41,211 nt of DNA from Lachnospiraceae bacterium (GTDB lineage: Bacteria; Bacillota; Clostridia; Lachnospirales; Lachnospiraceae), in the NCBI GenBank assembly GCA_021203305.1, contig JAJQBK010000021.1, positions 1-41,211 on the forward strand. The letters run 5' to 3'. The position numbers and the translations under genes are program-made. Numbering within the stretch: the first letter of the stretch is position 1; the number at the start of each line of letters is the position of its first letter. Shown here in pieces: positions 15,171 to 23,012 of this stretch. The notes under the pieces were generated by a model. That model did no database searches. It had not been told where the DNA came from and was given only the letters and a program-made list of their open reading frames with translations.

Positions 15171-16352
15171 GTGAACGACAGGAAACACACGAATCTGAAA
15201 ATCGCTCTGAATTTAATCTTTCCTCTGGCGGTCCTGCTGCTGGCGCTCTGGCTGATTCCGCGGATTCTTGTATTTTTCATGCCCTTTGTGGTGGCGGGGA
15301 TTATCGCCTGGATTGTGACCCCGCTAGTCAATCTCGTGGAAAAGCATCTGCGGCTGAAGCGGAAGGTGAGCATGGTGGTGGTGATTGCCCTGGTCATCGG
15401 GCTGGTGGTGCTGGTTTTGTACGGCCTGTGCAGTCTGCTGGTCAACATGCTGAGCAGCTTCCTGTATGATCTGCCGGAGCTGTGGAACGGCCTTATTGAG
15501 GATTCCAGCGGCCTGGAGGATATCCTGCAGAGACTTTTGTTTTTCCTGCCCGAGGAACAGGTTTCCACTATTCTGAATTTTCTGTCCAACAGCACGGATA
15601 CGGTGGGAAACATGCTGAACGGCCTGAGCAGCTTCCTTCTGGATAAGGCGGCCGGGATTGCGGCTTCCGCGGCCGGCCAGCTGGGCAATGTGTTTATCAG
15701 CGTTATCATGTGTCTGATCGCGGTCTTTTTCTTTGTGCTTGACAGAGATTCTCTTGCAAGGGTCCTTGACAGGCTTCCGGAGAACCTGAGACGCAATATA
15801 GAGGTGATCAGGAACAGCATTTCCCATTCTGTCGGAGGATATTTCCGGGCGCAGATCCGGATTGAGGTCTGGATTTATCTGCTTCTGACGGTCTGCCTGG
15901 GGCTTCTGAGAGTCAGGTATTTTCCGCTGGCGGCGCTGGGAATCGCTGTTCTGGACATGCTGCCGGTGTTCGGCACCACCATCATTCTGGCACCCTGGGC
16001 GATCATCTGCCCGCTCAACGGCCAGATCGTTAAGGCACTGGGGCTGATCGCGCTGACGGCGGGAGCCCAGCTGGTGCGGCAGATGATTCAGCCCAAATAT
16101 GTGGGAGAATCTCTGGGGATGCCTCCCATTCCCACGCTGTTTTTGCTGTATACCGGCTATCGGCTGGGGGGAGTGACGGGCATGATCGTGGCGGTGCCGC
16201 TGGGGATTCTGGCGGTGGCGTTATATAAGGAAGGGCTTCTGAAGGGAATGGAGGATTCCCTTGCCCTGCTGGCGGGGCGCTTTCGGGCTTTCCGGCAGTA
16301 TGACGAGGAGGAGAAGGAAGAGATTCAAAAATATAAAGGAGATTCTTTGTGA
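15171..16352 (+). CDS. AI-2E family transporter (PF01594-type permease)
   Basis: A 393-residue polytopic membrane protein. Translation starts at GTG 15171, with AGGAG 5 bases before it, directly after the ysxC stop. It shows the AI-2E permease plan: two N-terminal spans, a long helical extracytoplasmic stretch (residues about 85-175), and a C-terminal block with VGGYFRAQIRIEVWIYLL, LAALGIAVLDMLPVFGTTIILAPW and QPKYVGESLGMPPIPTLF. Members export varied small molecules or act in sporulation (YtvI-like); the substrate here is unknown. The gene overlaps the next one by four bases. Confidence 0.9.
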   Translation: MNDRKHTNLKIALNLIFPLAVLLLALWLIPRILVFFMPFVVAGIIAWIVTPLVNLVEKHLRLKRKVSMVVVIALVIGLVVLVLYGLCSLLVNMLSSFLYDLPELWNGLIEDSSGLEDILQRLLFFLPEEQVSTILNFLSNSTDTVGNMLNGLSSFLLDKAAGIAASAAGQLGNVFISVIMCLIAVFFFVLDRDSLARVLDRLPENLRRNIEVIRNSISHSVGGYFRAQIRIEVWIYLLLTVCLGLLRVRYFPLAALGIAVLDMLPVFGTTIILAPWAIICPLNGQIVKALGLIALTAGAQLVRQMIQPKYVGESLGMPPIPTLFLLYTGYRLGGVTGMIVAVPLGILAVALYKEGLLKGMEDSLALLAGRFRAFRQYDEEEKEEIQKYKGDSL

Positions 16353-18142
16353 AGAATTATATTTTATTTGACCTGGACGGCACGTTGACCGACCCGAAGG
16401 TGGGAATCTGTACCAGCGCCCAGTACGCGCTGGCGGACCAGGGAATCACGGTGGAAAATGTTGACGATCTGACGGCCTTTATCGGGCCGCCCTTACAGTA
16501 CAGCTTTCAGAAATTTTACGGGATGGATGAGGAGCAGACCGCCAGGGCTGTCGCCAAATTCAGAGAGCGCATGAATGAGGCGGGAAAGTTTGAAAACGAG
16601 GTCTATCCGGGGATCCCTGAAATGCTTCAGAGGCTGAAGGCCCAGGGCTTTCACTTGGCAGTGGCCAGCTCCAAGACGGAGGATATGGTGAAGGAAATCC
16701 TGGAGCACTTCGGTCTTGCCCGGTATTTTGAGGTGATTGCCGGCTCTGACCCGAAGGCTATGGATTCCTCCAAGGAGGAGGTGATAGGCGACGCCTTAAA
16801 CCGCCTGTTTCATTACCGGATGATCAAAAAGGCGCTGGTTATCATGGTAGGAGACCGTTGCTTTGACGTGGACGCAGCGAAGGAGACGGGGCTTTCCTCG
16901 GTGGCGGTGAGATACGGCTACGCGCCCCAAGGGGAGCTGGAGGAATCACAGCCGGACTATATTGTGTCCTCGGTGGAGGAGCTGGAGAAGCTGCTTTTGT
17001 CGAAGGAGCTGCAGGGGGAGGATTTCGTGGTGAAGGAGGCGGAGCCGGAGGGTGACGCCGAAGCCGCCGGGACGGGGAAAAAGGCCGGAGATGCCGGAAC
17101 CGGAAGCGGCTCGGAGAAAGAGGCCTCCACCCGCCGGATGGACCCCAAATATTTCAGTACGGATGACAGGAAAACCGGAGGGGGGATGTCCTCCGACAGC
17201 TCCGCGCAGCGATCCGGCGCCGGAAACACACAGAATCCCACAGGATCGGAAGCAGGGGCAGGATCAGCCGCGGGAGGGTCCGGCGACTGGAAGGCCGACG
17301 CGAAAAAGCAGAGGTCGAGAAGCTTTCAGACGATCTGGGCCTTTCTCTATCCTTTTCTTCTGTTTTATGTGATCGGAGAGCTGGCACGTCAGCTTCTGGG
17401 CTATGTGGTGCTGTTTCTCAGCCAGTCAAACGATGTCTTATTTAATTTCATATTTATATTGGAGGATTCCGATGAGGAAGGGCTGACCTTTTCCGGCAAC
17501 GGCAGCGCTATCGTCCAGATTCTGGCGCTGATCGTGGTCTTTTTTATTCTGTATTATATGGCGGACGGCCGGAAATGTCTGTCCGCGGCAAAGGGAAAAT
17601 ATGGTCAGAATCCGAAGCAGAAGCGGTTTGTCTGGGTTGTGACCACGCTTCTGCTGGCGTTGGGCATCAATATGTTTTTCATCGGCACCGGCCTTCTGAG
17701 CGTCAGCAGCAGCTATCAGGAGGCGGCGGCCAACCTGTACGCTGTGGGCATTCCGCTGGGAATCATTCTCTATGGATTTTTCAGCTCCACGGTGGAGGAA
17801 TTCCTCTTCCGGGGCATTATCCTGCTGCAGATGGATCGCTTTATGAAGCCCAATACGGCTCTGCTTTTGTCCGCCCTGCTCTTTGGCGTCTATCATGGGA
17901 ATCTGGTGCAGGGGATTTACGCCTTTGCCATTGGCGCGGTGCTCGGCATGGCCTACCGCGACAGTGGGAGCTTTGGGCTGATCGCGGCGATTCACGGCCT
18001 GGTTAATGTGATCGTGTTCCTGATGAGCAATCTTGGCCTCTTTCCCACAGGGACGGCGGGGATTACCTCCGGCGCGGTGCTGATCGCCATGGGGGTGATC
18101 TGTCTGGAAATGGTGATCAGGAGGGAGAAAATACATGAGTGA
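16349..18142 (+). CDS. HAD hydrolase fused to a CPBP intramembrane protease
   Basis: A 597-residue two-domain protein starting at GTG 16349, overlapping the previous stop. Residues 1-215 are a complete phosphoglycolate-phosphatase-like HAD domain: FDLDGTLTDP, then AVASSKTE and MVGDRCFDVDAAK. Residues about 216-325 are a low-complexity, Gly/Ala/Glu/Ser-rich linker. The rest is a multi-span CPBP (CAAX protease and bacteriocin-processing) domain with E483-E484 in VEEFLFRG, GVYHGNLVQGIYAF and AAIHGLVNVIVF, which supply the predicted metal ligands. The reading frame is uninterrupted. HAD and CPBP are usually separate; the fusion suggests that phosphatase and membrane peptidase work on a linked process, but no substrate can be named. 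Confidence 0.88.
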   Translation: MKNYILFDLDGTLTDPKVGICTSAQYALADQGITVENVDDLTAFIGPPLQYSFQKFYGMDEEQTARAVAKFRERMNEAGKFENEVYPGIPEMLQRLKAQGFHLAVASSKTEDMVKEILEHFGLARYFEVIAGSDPKAMDSSKEEVIGDALNRLFHYRMIKKALVIMVGDRCFDVDAAKETGLSSVAVRYGYAPQGELEESQPDYIVSSVEELEKLLLSKELQGEDFVVKEAEPEGDAEAAGTGKKAGDAGTGSGSEKEASTRRMDPKYFSTDDRKTGGGMSSDSSAQRSGAGNTQNPTGSEAGAGSAAGGSGDWKADAKKQRSRSFQTIWAFLYPFLLFYVIGELARQLLGYVVLFLSQSNDVLFNFIFILEDSDEEGLTFSGNGSAIVQILALIVVFFILYYMADGRKCLSAAKGKYGQNPKQKRFVWVVTTLLLALGINMFFIGTGLLSVSSSYQEAAANLYAVGIPLGIILYGFFSSTVEEFLFRGIILLQMDRFMKPNTALLLSALLFGVYHGNLVQGIYAFAIGAVLGMAYRDSGSFGLIAAIHGLVNVIVFLMSNLGLFPTGTAGITSGAVLIAMGVICLEMVIRREKIHE

Positions 18143-18791
18143 CGGATCCTGCTTTATCATCGGCGCCGGAGACCTGACGGTGGGGAGCATTCCTTATCAT
18201 AAAGACACGGATTATATGATCGCGGCGGACGGCGGCCTGATGTACTGCGAAGTGCTGGGGATTGAGCCGGATCTGGTGATCGGGGACTTCGATTCGCTGG
18301 ATGAGGGCCTGAGCGGTGCGGTGGAGGAGCTGGAGCGGACAGCGCCGGAGAAGATCAGGAGGCTTCCGGCCGAAAAGGACGACACCGACATGGTGGCGGC
18401 GGTCAGGGAGGGACTTGCCCTCGGATACCGGCGCTTTTATATGTACGGCGCCTGCGGCGGCAGGCTGGAGCACACCCTGGCCAATATCCAGCTGATGAAA
18501 TATCTGAAAAACCGGGGCGCGGAGGGCTTCCTCTGCGACGGAGCCGGCATGAGCCTTCTGGTGCAGGACGAGGAAATTGTTTTAAAGGAAACGCTGGAGG
18601 GCTACATCAATATTTTCTGCATGGGGGACAGCGCCCAGGGAGTGACTCTGAAAAATTTAAAATATGAGCTGGAGGACGCTGAGCTGACCGATGATTTTCC
18701 CCTTGGGGTCAGCAATGAGTTTATCGGAAAACCGGCCTCGATTTCTGTAAAGCAGGGGACGCTGTTAGTGATGATTGACCTGGCGGAGTGA
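18135..18791 (+). CDS. thiN: Thiamine diphosphokinase
   Basis: A 218-residue enzyme that transfers pyrophosphate from ATP to thiamine to make the cofactor TPP. Typical segments are ADGGLMYCEVLGIEPDLVIGDFDSLD near residues 30-55, LPAEKDDTDMVAAVREGL and GACGGRLEHTLANIQLM. It overlaps the HAD-CPBP gene by 8 bases, so the two are translationally coupled in one operon with ysxC and the permease. The linkage to thiamine metabolism is limited to this gene. Confidence 0.94.
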   Translation: MSDGSCFIIGAGDLTVGSIPYHKDTDYMIAADGGLMYCEVLGIEPDLVIGDFDSLDEGLSGAVEELERTAPEKIRRLPAEKDDTDMVAAVREGLALGYRRFYMYGACGGRLEHTLANIQLMKYLKNRGAEGFLCDGAGMSLLVQDEEIVLKETLEGYINIFCMGDSAQGVTLKNLKYELEDAELTDDFPLGVSNEFIGKPASISVKQGTLLVMIDLAE

Positions 18792-18803
18792 ATTGGGGTG
18801 GAG

Positions 18804-18821
18804 GTTACTATTCACAGTAAC
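18804..18821. repeat. Inverted repeat containing a recurrent post-stop motif
   Basis: GTTACT and AGTAAC form a perfect inverted repeat with a 6-base loop. It contains TTACTATTCACA, which also occurs in variant form and opposite orientation at 9848-9860 and 22945-22957, in each case within 15 bases of a stop codon. Function unknown. Confidence 0.5.
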
Positions 18822-18838
18822 GGATGAAAACATGATTC

Positions 18839-18867
18839 TTGCATATCCTTTGGAATAGGAGTATAAT
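18839..18867 (+). promoter_or_regulatory. Sigma-A promoter of gpmI
   Basis: TTGCAT (18839-18844), 17-bp spacer, TATAAT (18862-18867), about 57 bases before the gpmI start. Confidence 0.75.
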
Positions 18868-18924
18868 AAATCCGATTAAGAAATTGACGAAAAAAGAAGA
18901 CGACATAGAAGAAGGAGACACAAA

Positions 18925-20466
18925 ATGAGTAAAAAACCGGTTGTTTTAATGATTCTGGATGGCTTTGGCCTGAATGACAGGACGGAAGGAAACGCCGTGG
19001 CTCAGGCGAAGACCCCGGTGATTGACGGCCTGATGGCCAGATATCCCTTTGTCAGGGGCAATGCCTCGGGCATGGCGGTGGGGCTCCCGGAGGGCCAGAT
19101 GGGCAACTCCGAGGTGGGCCACCTGAATATGGGCGCGGGCCGCATCGTCTATCAGGAGCTGACCCGCATTACCAAGGAGATTCAGGATGGGACCTTTTTT
19201 GAGAATCCGGCCCTGCTTGCCGCGGTTGAGAACTGTAAAAAATACGACAGCGCCTTCCACTGCTACGGCCTGGTCAGCGACGGCGGCGTCCACAGCCACA
19301 TCAATCATCTGAAGGGGCTTCTGGACCTGGCGAAGAAGGAGGGCCTGACCAAGGTATATGTGCACTGTTTCTTGGACGGCAGAGATACGCCGCCTCAGTC
19401 CGCCGCGGAGTATGTGCAGGAGGTTGTGGATTACACGGAAGAGATCGGCGTTGGCAAGGTGGTCTTTGTGTCAGGCCGCTACTATGCCATGGACAGAGAC
19501 AATAATTATGACCGGGTGAAGCTTGCCTACGATGCCCTGACAAAGGGTGAGGGCCTGACGGCGCCGGACGCTGTGACCGCCGTGAAGCAGTCCTATGAAA
19601 AGGGCGAAAATGATGAGTTCGTGCGCCCCACCGTGGTGGTGGAGAACGGCCAGCCAGTGGGTCTGATCAAAGAGCATGACTCCATCGTATTTTTCAACTT
19701 CCGTCCGGACAGGGCAAGAGAGATCACCAGGGCTTTCTGCGACGATGATTTCAAGGGCTTTGACAGGGGACCGCGCATGGAGCTTTGCTATGTGTGCTTC
19801 TCCGATTACGATCCCACCATCCCCAATAAGCTGGTGGCCTTCCACAAGATTTCCGTGACCAATACCTTTGGGGAATGGCTGGCAGCCCAGGGCATGACCC
19901 AGGCGCGTATCGCGGAGACAGAGAAATACGCCCACGTAACTTTCTTCTTCAACGGCGGCGTGGAGGTGCCCAACGAGGGCGAGACCAGAATCCTGGTCAA
20001 CTCCCCCAAGGTAGCCACCTACGACCTGAAGCCGGAGATGAGCGCCTACGAGGTCTGCGACAAGCTGACGGAGGCCATTACCTCATTAAAATATGACGTG
20101 ATCATCATCAACTTCGCCAATCCCGATATGGTGGGCCATACCGGCGTCATCGAGGCGGCCATTCAGGCCGTGCAGGCGGTGGATACCTGCGTGGGGAAGG
20201 CGGTGGACGCCCTCATGAGTGTGGACGGTACCATGCTGATCTGCGCGGACCACGGCAACTGCGAGCAGATGATCGACTACGAGACCGGCGAGCCCTTCAC
20301 CGCCCACACCACCAACCAGGTGCCCTTCATTCTGGTGAATTATGATGAGAATTATACTCTGAGAGAGGGCGGCTGTCTGGCGGACCTGATCCCCACCCTG
20401 ATTGAGATTATGGGGAAGGAACAGCCTAAAGAAATGACGGGAAAGAGTCTATTAATTCAGAAGTAA
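18925..20466 (+). CDS. gpmI: 2,3-bisphosphoglycerate-independent phosphoglycerate mutase
   Basis: A 513-residue manganese enzyme of the alkaline phosphatase superfamily that interconverts 3- and 2-phosphoglycerate in glycolysis. MILDGFGLND gives the first metal ligands, MGNSEVGHLNMGAGRIVYQ contains the phosphorylated Ser, FNFRPDRAREI and ADHGNCEQMIDYETGEPFTAHT complete the active site. Start at the ATG behind GAAGGAG. It has its own promoter and terminator. An enolase-like gene, the next glycolytic step, lies 2.5 kb downstream, but that protein lacks a catalytic residue. Confidence 0.97.
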   Translation: MSKKPVVLMILDGFGLNDRTEGNAVAQAKTPVIDGLMARYPFVRGNASGMAVGLPEGQMGNSEVGHLNMGAGRIVYQELTRITKEIQDGTFFENPALLAAVENCKKYDSAFHCYGLVSDGGVHSHINHLKGLLDLAKKEGLTKVYVHCFLDGRDTPPQSAAEYVQEVVDYTEEIGVGKVVFVSGRYYAMDRDNNYDRVKLAYDALTKGEGLTAPDAVTAVKQSYEKGENDEFVRPTVVVENGQPVGLIKEHDSIVFFNFRPDRAREITRAFCDDDFKGFDRGPRMELCYVCFSDYDPTIPNKLVAFHKISVTNTFGEWLAAQGMTQARIAETEKYAHVTFFFNGGVEVPNEGETRILVNSPKVATYDLKPEMSAYEVCDKLTEAITSLKYDVIIINFANPDMVGHTGVIEAAIQAVQAVDTCVGKAVDALMSVDGTMLICADHGNCEQMIDYETGEPFTAHTTNQVPFILVNYDENYTLREGGCLADLIPTLIEIMGKEQPKEMTGKSLLIQK

Positions 20467-20504
20467 TTAAAGTAAATACAGCTTTAACGCAGGAGACAGT
20501 ACTG

Positions 20505-20552
20505 AAAAAAGCGAAGGCGAAGATTAACGACAGTTTTTCGCCGTGCTTTTTT
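20505..20552 (+). terminator. Terminator after gpmI
   Basis: AAAAAAGC...CGAA pairs with TTCG...GCTTTTTT, a long interrupted stem with T-run, potentially bidirectional. Confidence 0.8.
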
Positions 20553-20611
20553 CAGGGATGTCTCCGGGAACAATTTAACAAAACACCATACTGCAAAGGA
20601 GAATGTGTATC

Positions 20612-21085
20612 ATGGGATTTTTGGATGATTTAAAGGTAGTCAGCAGCGATCTGCTCGGCAAGGGTACCGTGGCGGCCAACAAGGCGGCCCAGAAGGCGAA
20701 GGAGACCGCTAACGTAGCCAAGCTGAAGGTCTCTGTCTCCGCCAAGGAAAAGGAAATCAGGGACATTTACCAGGAGATCGGCAAGGCCTATTATGAGGCC
20801 CACAGGGACAACCAGGAGGATGTGTATGACAGCTTCATCGCCCTGATCAACGCCAAGAATGAGGAGATTGCCGCCATTAATGAGGAGATCGCCGCCATTC
20901 AGGCCAGCAGCGAGGACGATGTGGATATCACCGAGGCGGTGGACAACGCGTCCGCGGAGGAAAAGGAAGCGCCCGAGGAAGAGGCGCCGGCAACTGAGGA
21001 GGAGCAGGCAGCGGACGAGCTGAGCGAGGCCGCAAAGGCCGCGGCTGACGCCGTAGCTGACGCCACGAAGGACGACGCCGAGTAA
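20612..21085 (+). CDS. Coiled-coil protein with acidic Ala/Glu-rich tail
   Basis: A 157-residue protein. The ATG at 20612 is preferred to 20603 because AAAGGAG lies about 10 bases before it. Residues 1-100 are helical and heptad-like (AKEKEIRDIYQEIGKAYYEAH, NAKNEEIAAINEEIAAI), and the last 55 residues are Glu/Ala-rich and disordered. It resembles the helical part of small Clostridia proteins that usually end in a zinc ribbon; no cysteines are present here beyond the rejected start. No signal peptide. Function unknown. Confidence 0.75.
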   Translation: MGFLDDLKVVSSDLLGKGTVAANKAAQKAKETANVAKLKVSVSAKEKEIRDIYQEIGKAYYEAHRDNQEDVYDSFIALINAKNEEIAAINEEIAAIQASSEDDVDITEAVDNASAEEKEAPEEEAPATEEEQAADELSEAAKAAADAVADATKDDAE

Positions 21086-21109
21086 TCGGCCATCAGGAGG
21101 CAAGTCATT

Positions 21110-22939
21110 ATGTGTGGGATCTGCGGTTTCACCGGGAAATTACAGCACAGGGAGCAAGTACTCACAGATATGATGGACTCGATCATTCACCGCGGCCCTG
21201 ACAGCGGGGGCAGCCATATGGATGAGGACATCGCCATGGGCTTTCGCCGTTTGAGCATCATCGATTTAAATAACGGCGATCAGCCCATGTACAATGAGGA
21301 CAACTCCATCGTCATCACCTTCAACGGGGAAATCTACAACCACCAGGACTTGCGCAGGGATCTGGAGGCGAAGGGTCATGTGTTCAGAAACCGGGCGGAC
21401 ACGGAGGTTCTGATTCATGCGTATGAGGAATACGGCCAGGACATGCTGAATATGCTTCGGGGCATGTTCGCCTTTGTAATCTGGGACAGCAATACGAAGA
21501 CCCTGTTTGGCGCCAGAGATTATTTTGGCATCAAGCCTTTTTATTATGGGATTTTTGAGGGCAATCTGGTATACGGCTCGGAGATTAAAAGCATACTGTG
21601 CTATCCCGGCTACCGGCGGACGCTCAATGAGGAAGCCCTGGAAAATTATCTCACCTTCCAGTATTCCGTCCTGCCGGAGACCTTTTTTAAAGGGATTTTC
21701 AAGCTGATGCCGGCCCACTGCTTTACCTTCCATGAGGGAAAGCTGGACATCCGGCGTTACTGGGAGCCCAGGTTTGAGGCGGATGAGAGCAAGTCCCTGG
21801 AGGAGTGGGTTGATTTCATCGACGACGCGATGCAGGATTCCATCGAGAGCCACAAGATCAGCGATGTGGAGGTGGGTTCCTTTTTGTCCAGCGGCGTGGA
21901 TTCCTCCTATGTGGCGGCCTGCTTCCACGGGGATAAGACCTTTACCGTGGGCTTCGACTACGCCAAATACAATGAGATTGACTACGCGAAGAGCCTTTCT
22001 GAGAAGATTCAGATTGACAATTACAGCAAGCTGATCACCACCGATGAGTACTGGGATTCCATCCCGAAGATTCAATATCAGATGGACGAGCCATTGGCGG
22101 ACCCGTCGGCCATCGCTCTGTATTTTGTCAGCCAGACAGCGGCAAAGCACGTGAAGGTGGCCATGTCCGGCGAGGGCGCGGATGAGTTTTTCGGCGGCTA
22201 CAACATTTACAGGGAGCCCATGGATCTGGCGGGCGTGAGGCGTCTGCCGGGGTGGCTTTTAAAGGCGCTGGCAGCCGCGGCCAATGCGGTGCCCTTCCAT
22301 TTTAAGGGACAGAGCTTTCTGAAGAGAGCCAGCACCCCCGTGGAGGAGCGCTTTGTGGGCAACGCCTTTGAGTACAGCATGGAGGAGCGGGCCAGGATCT
22401 TAAAGCATCCCACCGGCCGGTATCCGTTCACGGAACTGACAAAGCCCTATTATGATAAGGTGCGGGATCAGGATGATGTGACCAAAATGCAGTACATTGA
22501 TATTCACTTCTGGCTGATCGGGGATATTCTGCTGAAGGCGGACAAGATGAGCATGGCCCATTCCCTGGAGGTCAGGGTGCCCTTCCTGGATAAGGAAGTG
22601 TTCGAGGTGGCAAGGCATATTCCCACCCGGTATAAGGTCAATCAGCAGAATACCAAATTCGCCATGCGCCAGGCGGCGCACCGGTATCTGCCGGATATGG
22701 TGGCGGAGAAAAAGAAGCTGGGCTTCCCGGTGCCTACCAGAGTGTGGCTGAGGGAGGACAAATATTATCAGATTGTAAAGGAAGCCTTTCTTTCCCCGGC
22801 GGCGGAGCGGTATTTTCACACTGGCGAGCTGATCCGGCTTCTGGACCGGCATAAGAACGGCAAAGAGGACAATAGCCGCAAGATCTGGACAGTGTATATG
22901 TTCCTGGTCTGGTATGGGGAGTATTTTGATGCGGCATGA
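21110..22939 (+). CDS. asnB: Asparagine synthase (glutamine-hydrolysing)
   Basis: A 609-residue enzyme making asparagine from aspartate, ATP and glutamine. The N-terminal class II glutaminase begins MCGICGF with Cys2 as nucleophile and contains HRGPDSGG and FNGEIYNH. The synthase domain has the pyrophosphate loop as SSGVDSS (SFLSSGVDSSYVAACF), then MSGEGADEFFGGY and LLKADKMSMAHSLEVRVPFLD. AGGAGG precedes the ATG. The length is in the usual range. A terminator-like hairpin follows and overlaps the next gene's ribosome binding site. Confidence 0.95.
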   Translation: MCGICGFTGKLQHREQVLTDMMDSIIHRGPDSGGSHMDEDIAMGFRRLSIIDLNNGDQPMYNEDNSIVITFNGEIYNHQDLRRDLEAKGHVFRNRADTEVLIHAYEEYGQDMLNMLRGMFAFVIWDSNTKTLFGARDYFGIKPFYYGIFEGNLVYGSEIKSILCYPGYRRTLNEEALENYLTFQYSVLPETFFKGIFKLMPAHCFTFHEGKLDIRRYWEPRFEADESKSLEEWVDFIDDAMQDSIESHKISDVEVGSFLSSGVDSSYVAACFHGDKTFTVGFDYAKYNEIDYAKSLSEKIQIDNYSKLITTDEYWDSIPKIQYQMDEPLADPSAIALYFVSQTAAKHVKVAMSGEGADEFFGGYNIYREPMDLAGVRRLPGWLLKALAAAANAVPFHFKGQSFLKRASTPVEERFVGNAFEYSMEERARILKHPTGRYPFTELTKPYYDKVRDQDDVTKMQYIDIHFWLIGDILLKADKMSMAHSLEVRVPFLDKEVFEVARHIPTRYKVNQQNTKFAMRQAAHRYLPDMVAEKKKLGFPVPTRVWLREDKYYQIVKEAFLSPAAERYFHTGELIRLLDRHKNGKEDNSRKIWTVYMFLVWYGEYFDAA

Positions 22940-22975
22940 GATGCTGTGAATAGTAATCTTTGTAATTACACAGAC

Positions 22976-23012
22976 TACCTCCGAGAGTATTTTACTTTTG
23001 GAGGTATTTTTT
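22976..23012 (+). promoter_or_regulatory. Terminator-like hairpin that includes the ribosome binding site of the enolase-like gene
   Basis: TACCTCC (22976-22982) pairs perfectly with GGAGGTA (23000-23006), followed by six Ts and then directly the ATG at 23013. GGAGG is the ribosome binding site of the downstream gene. The hairpin can therefore end asnB transcription, hide the binding site, or both. Confidence 0.6.
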
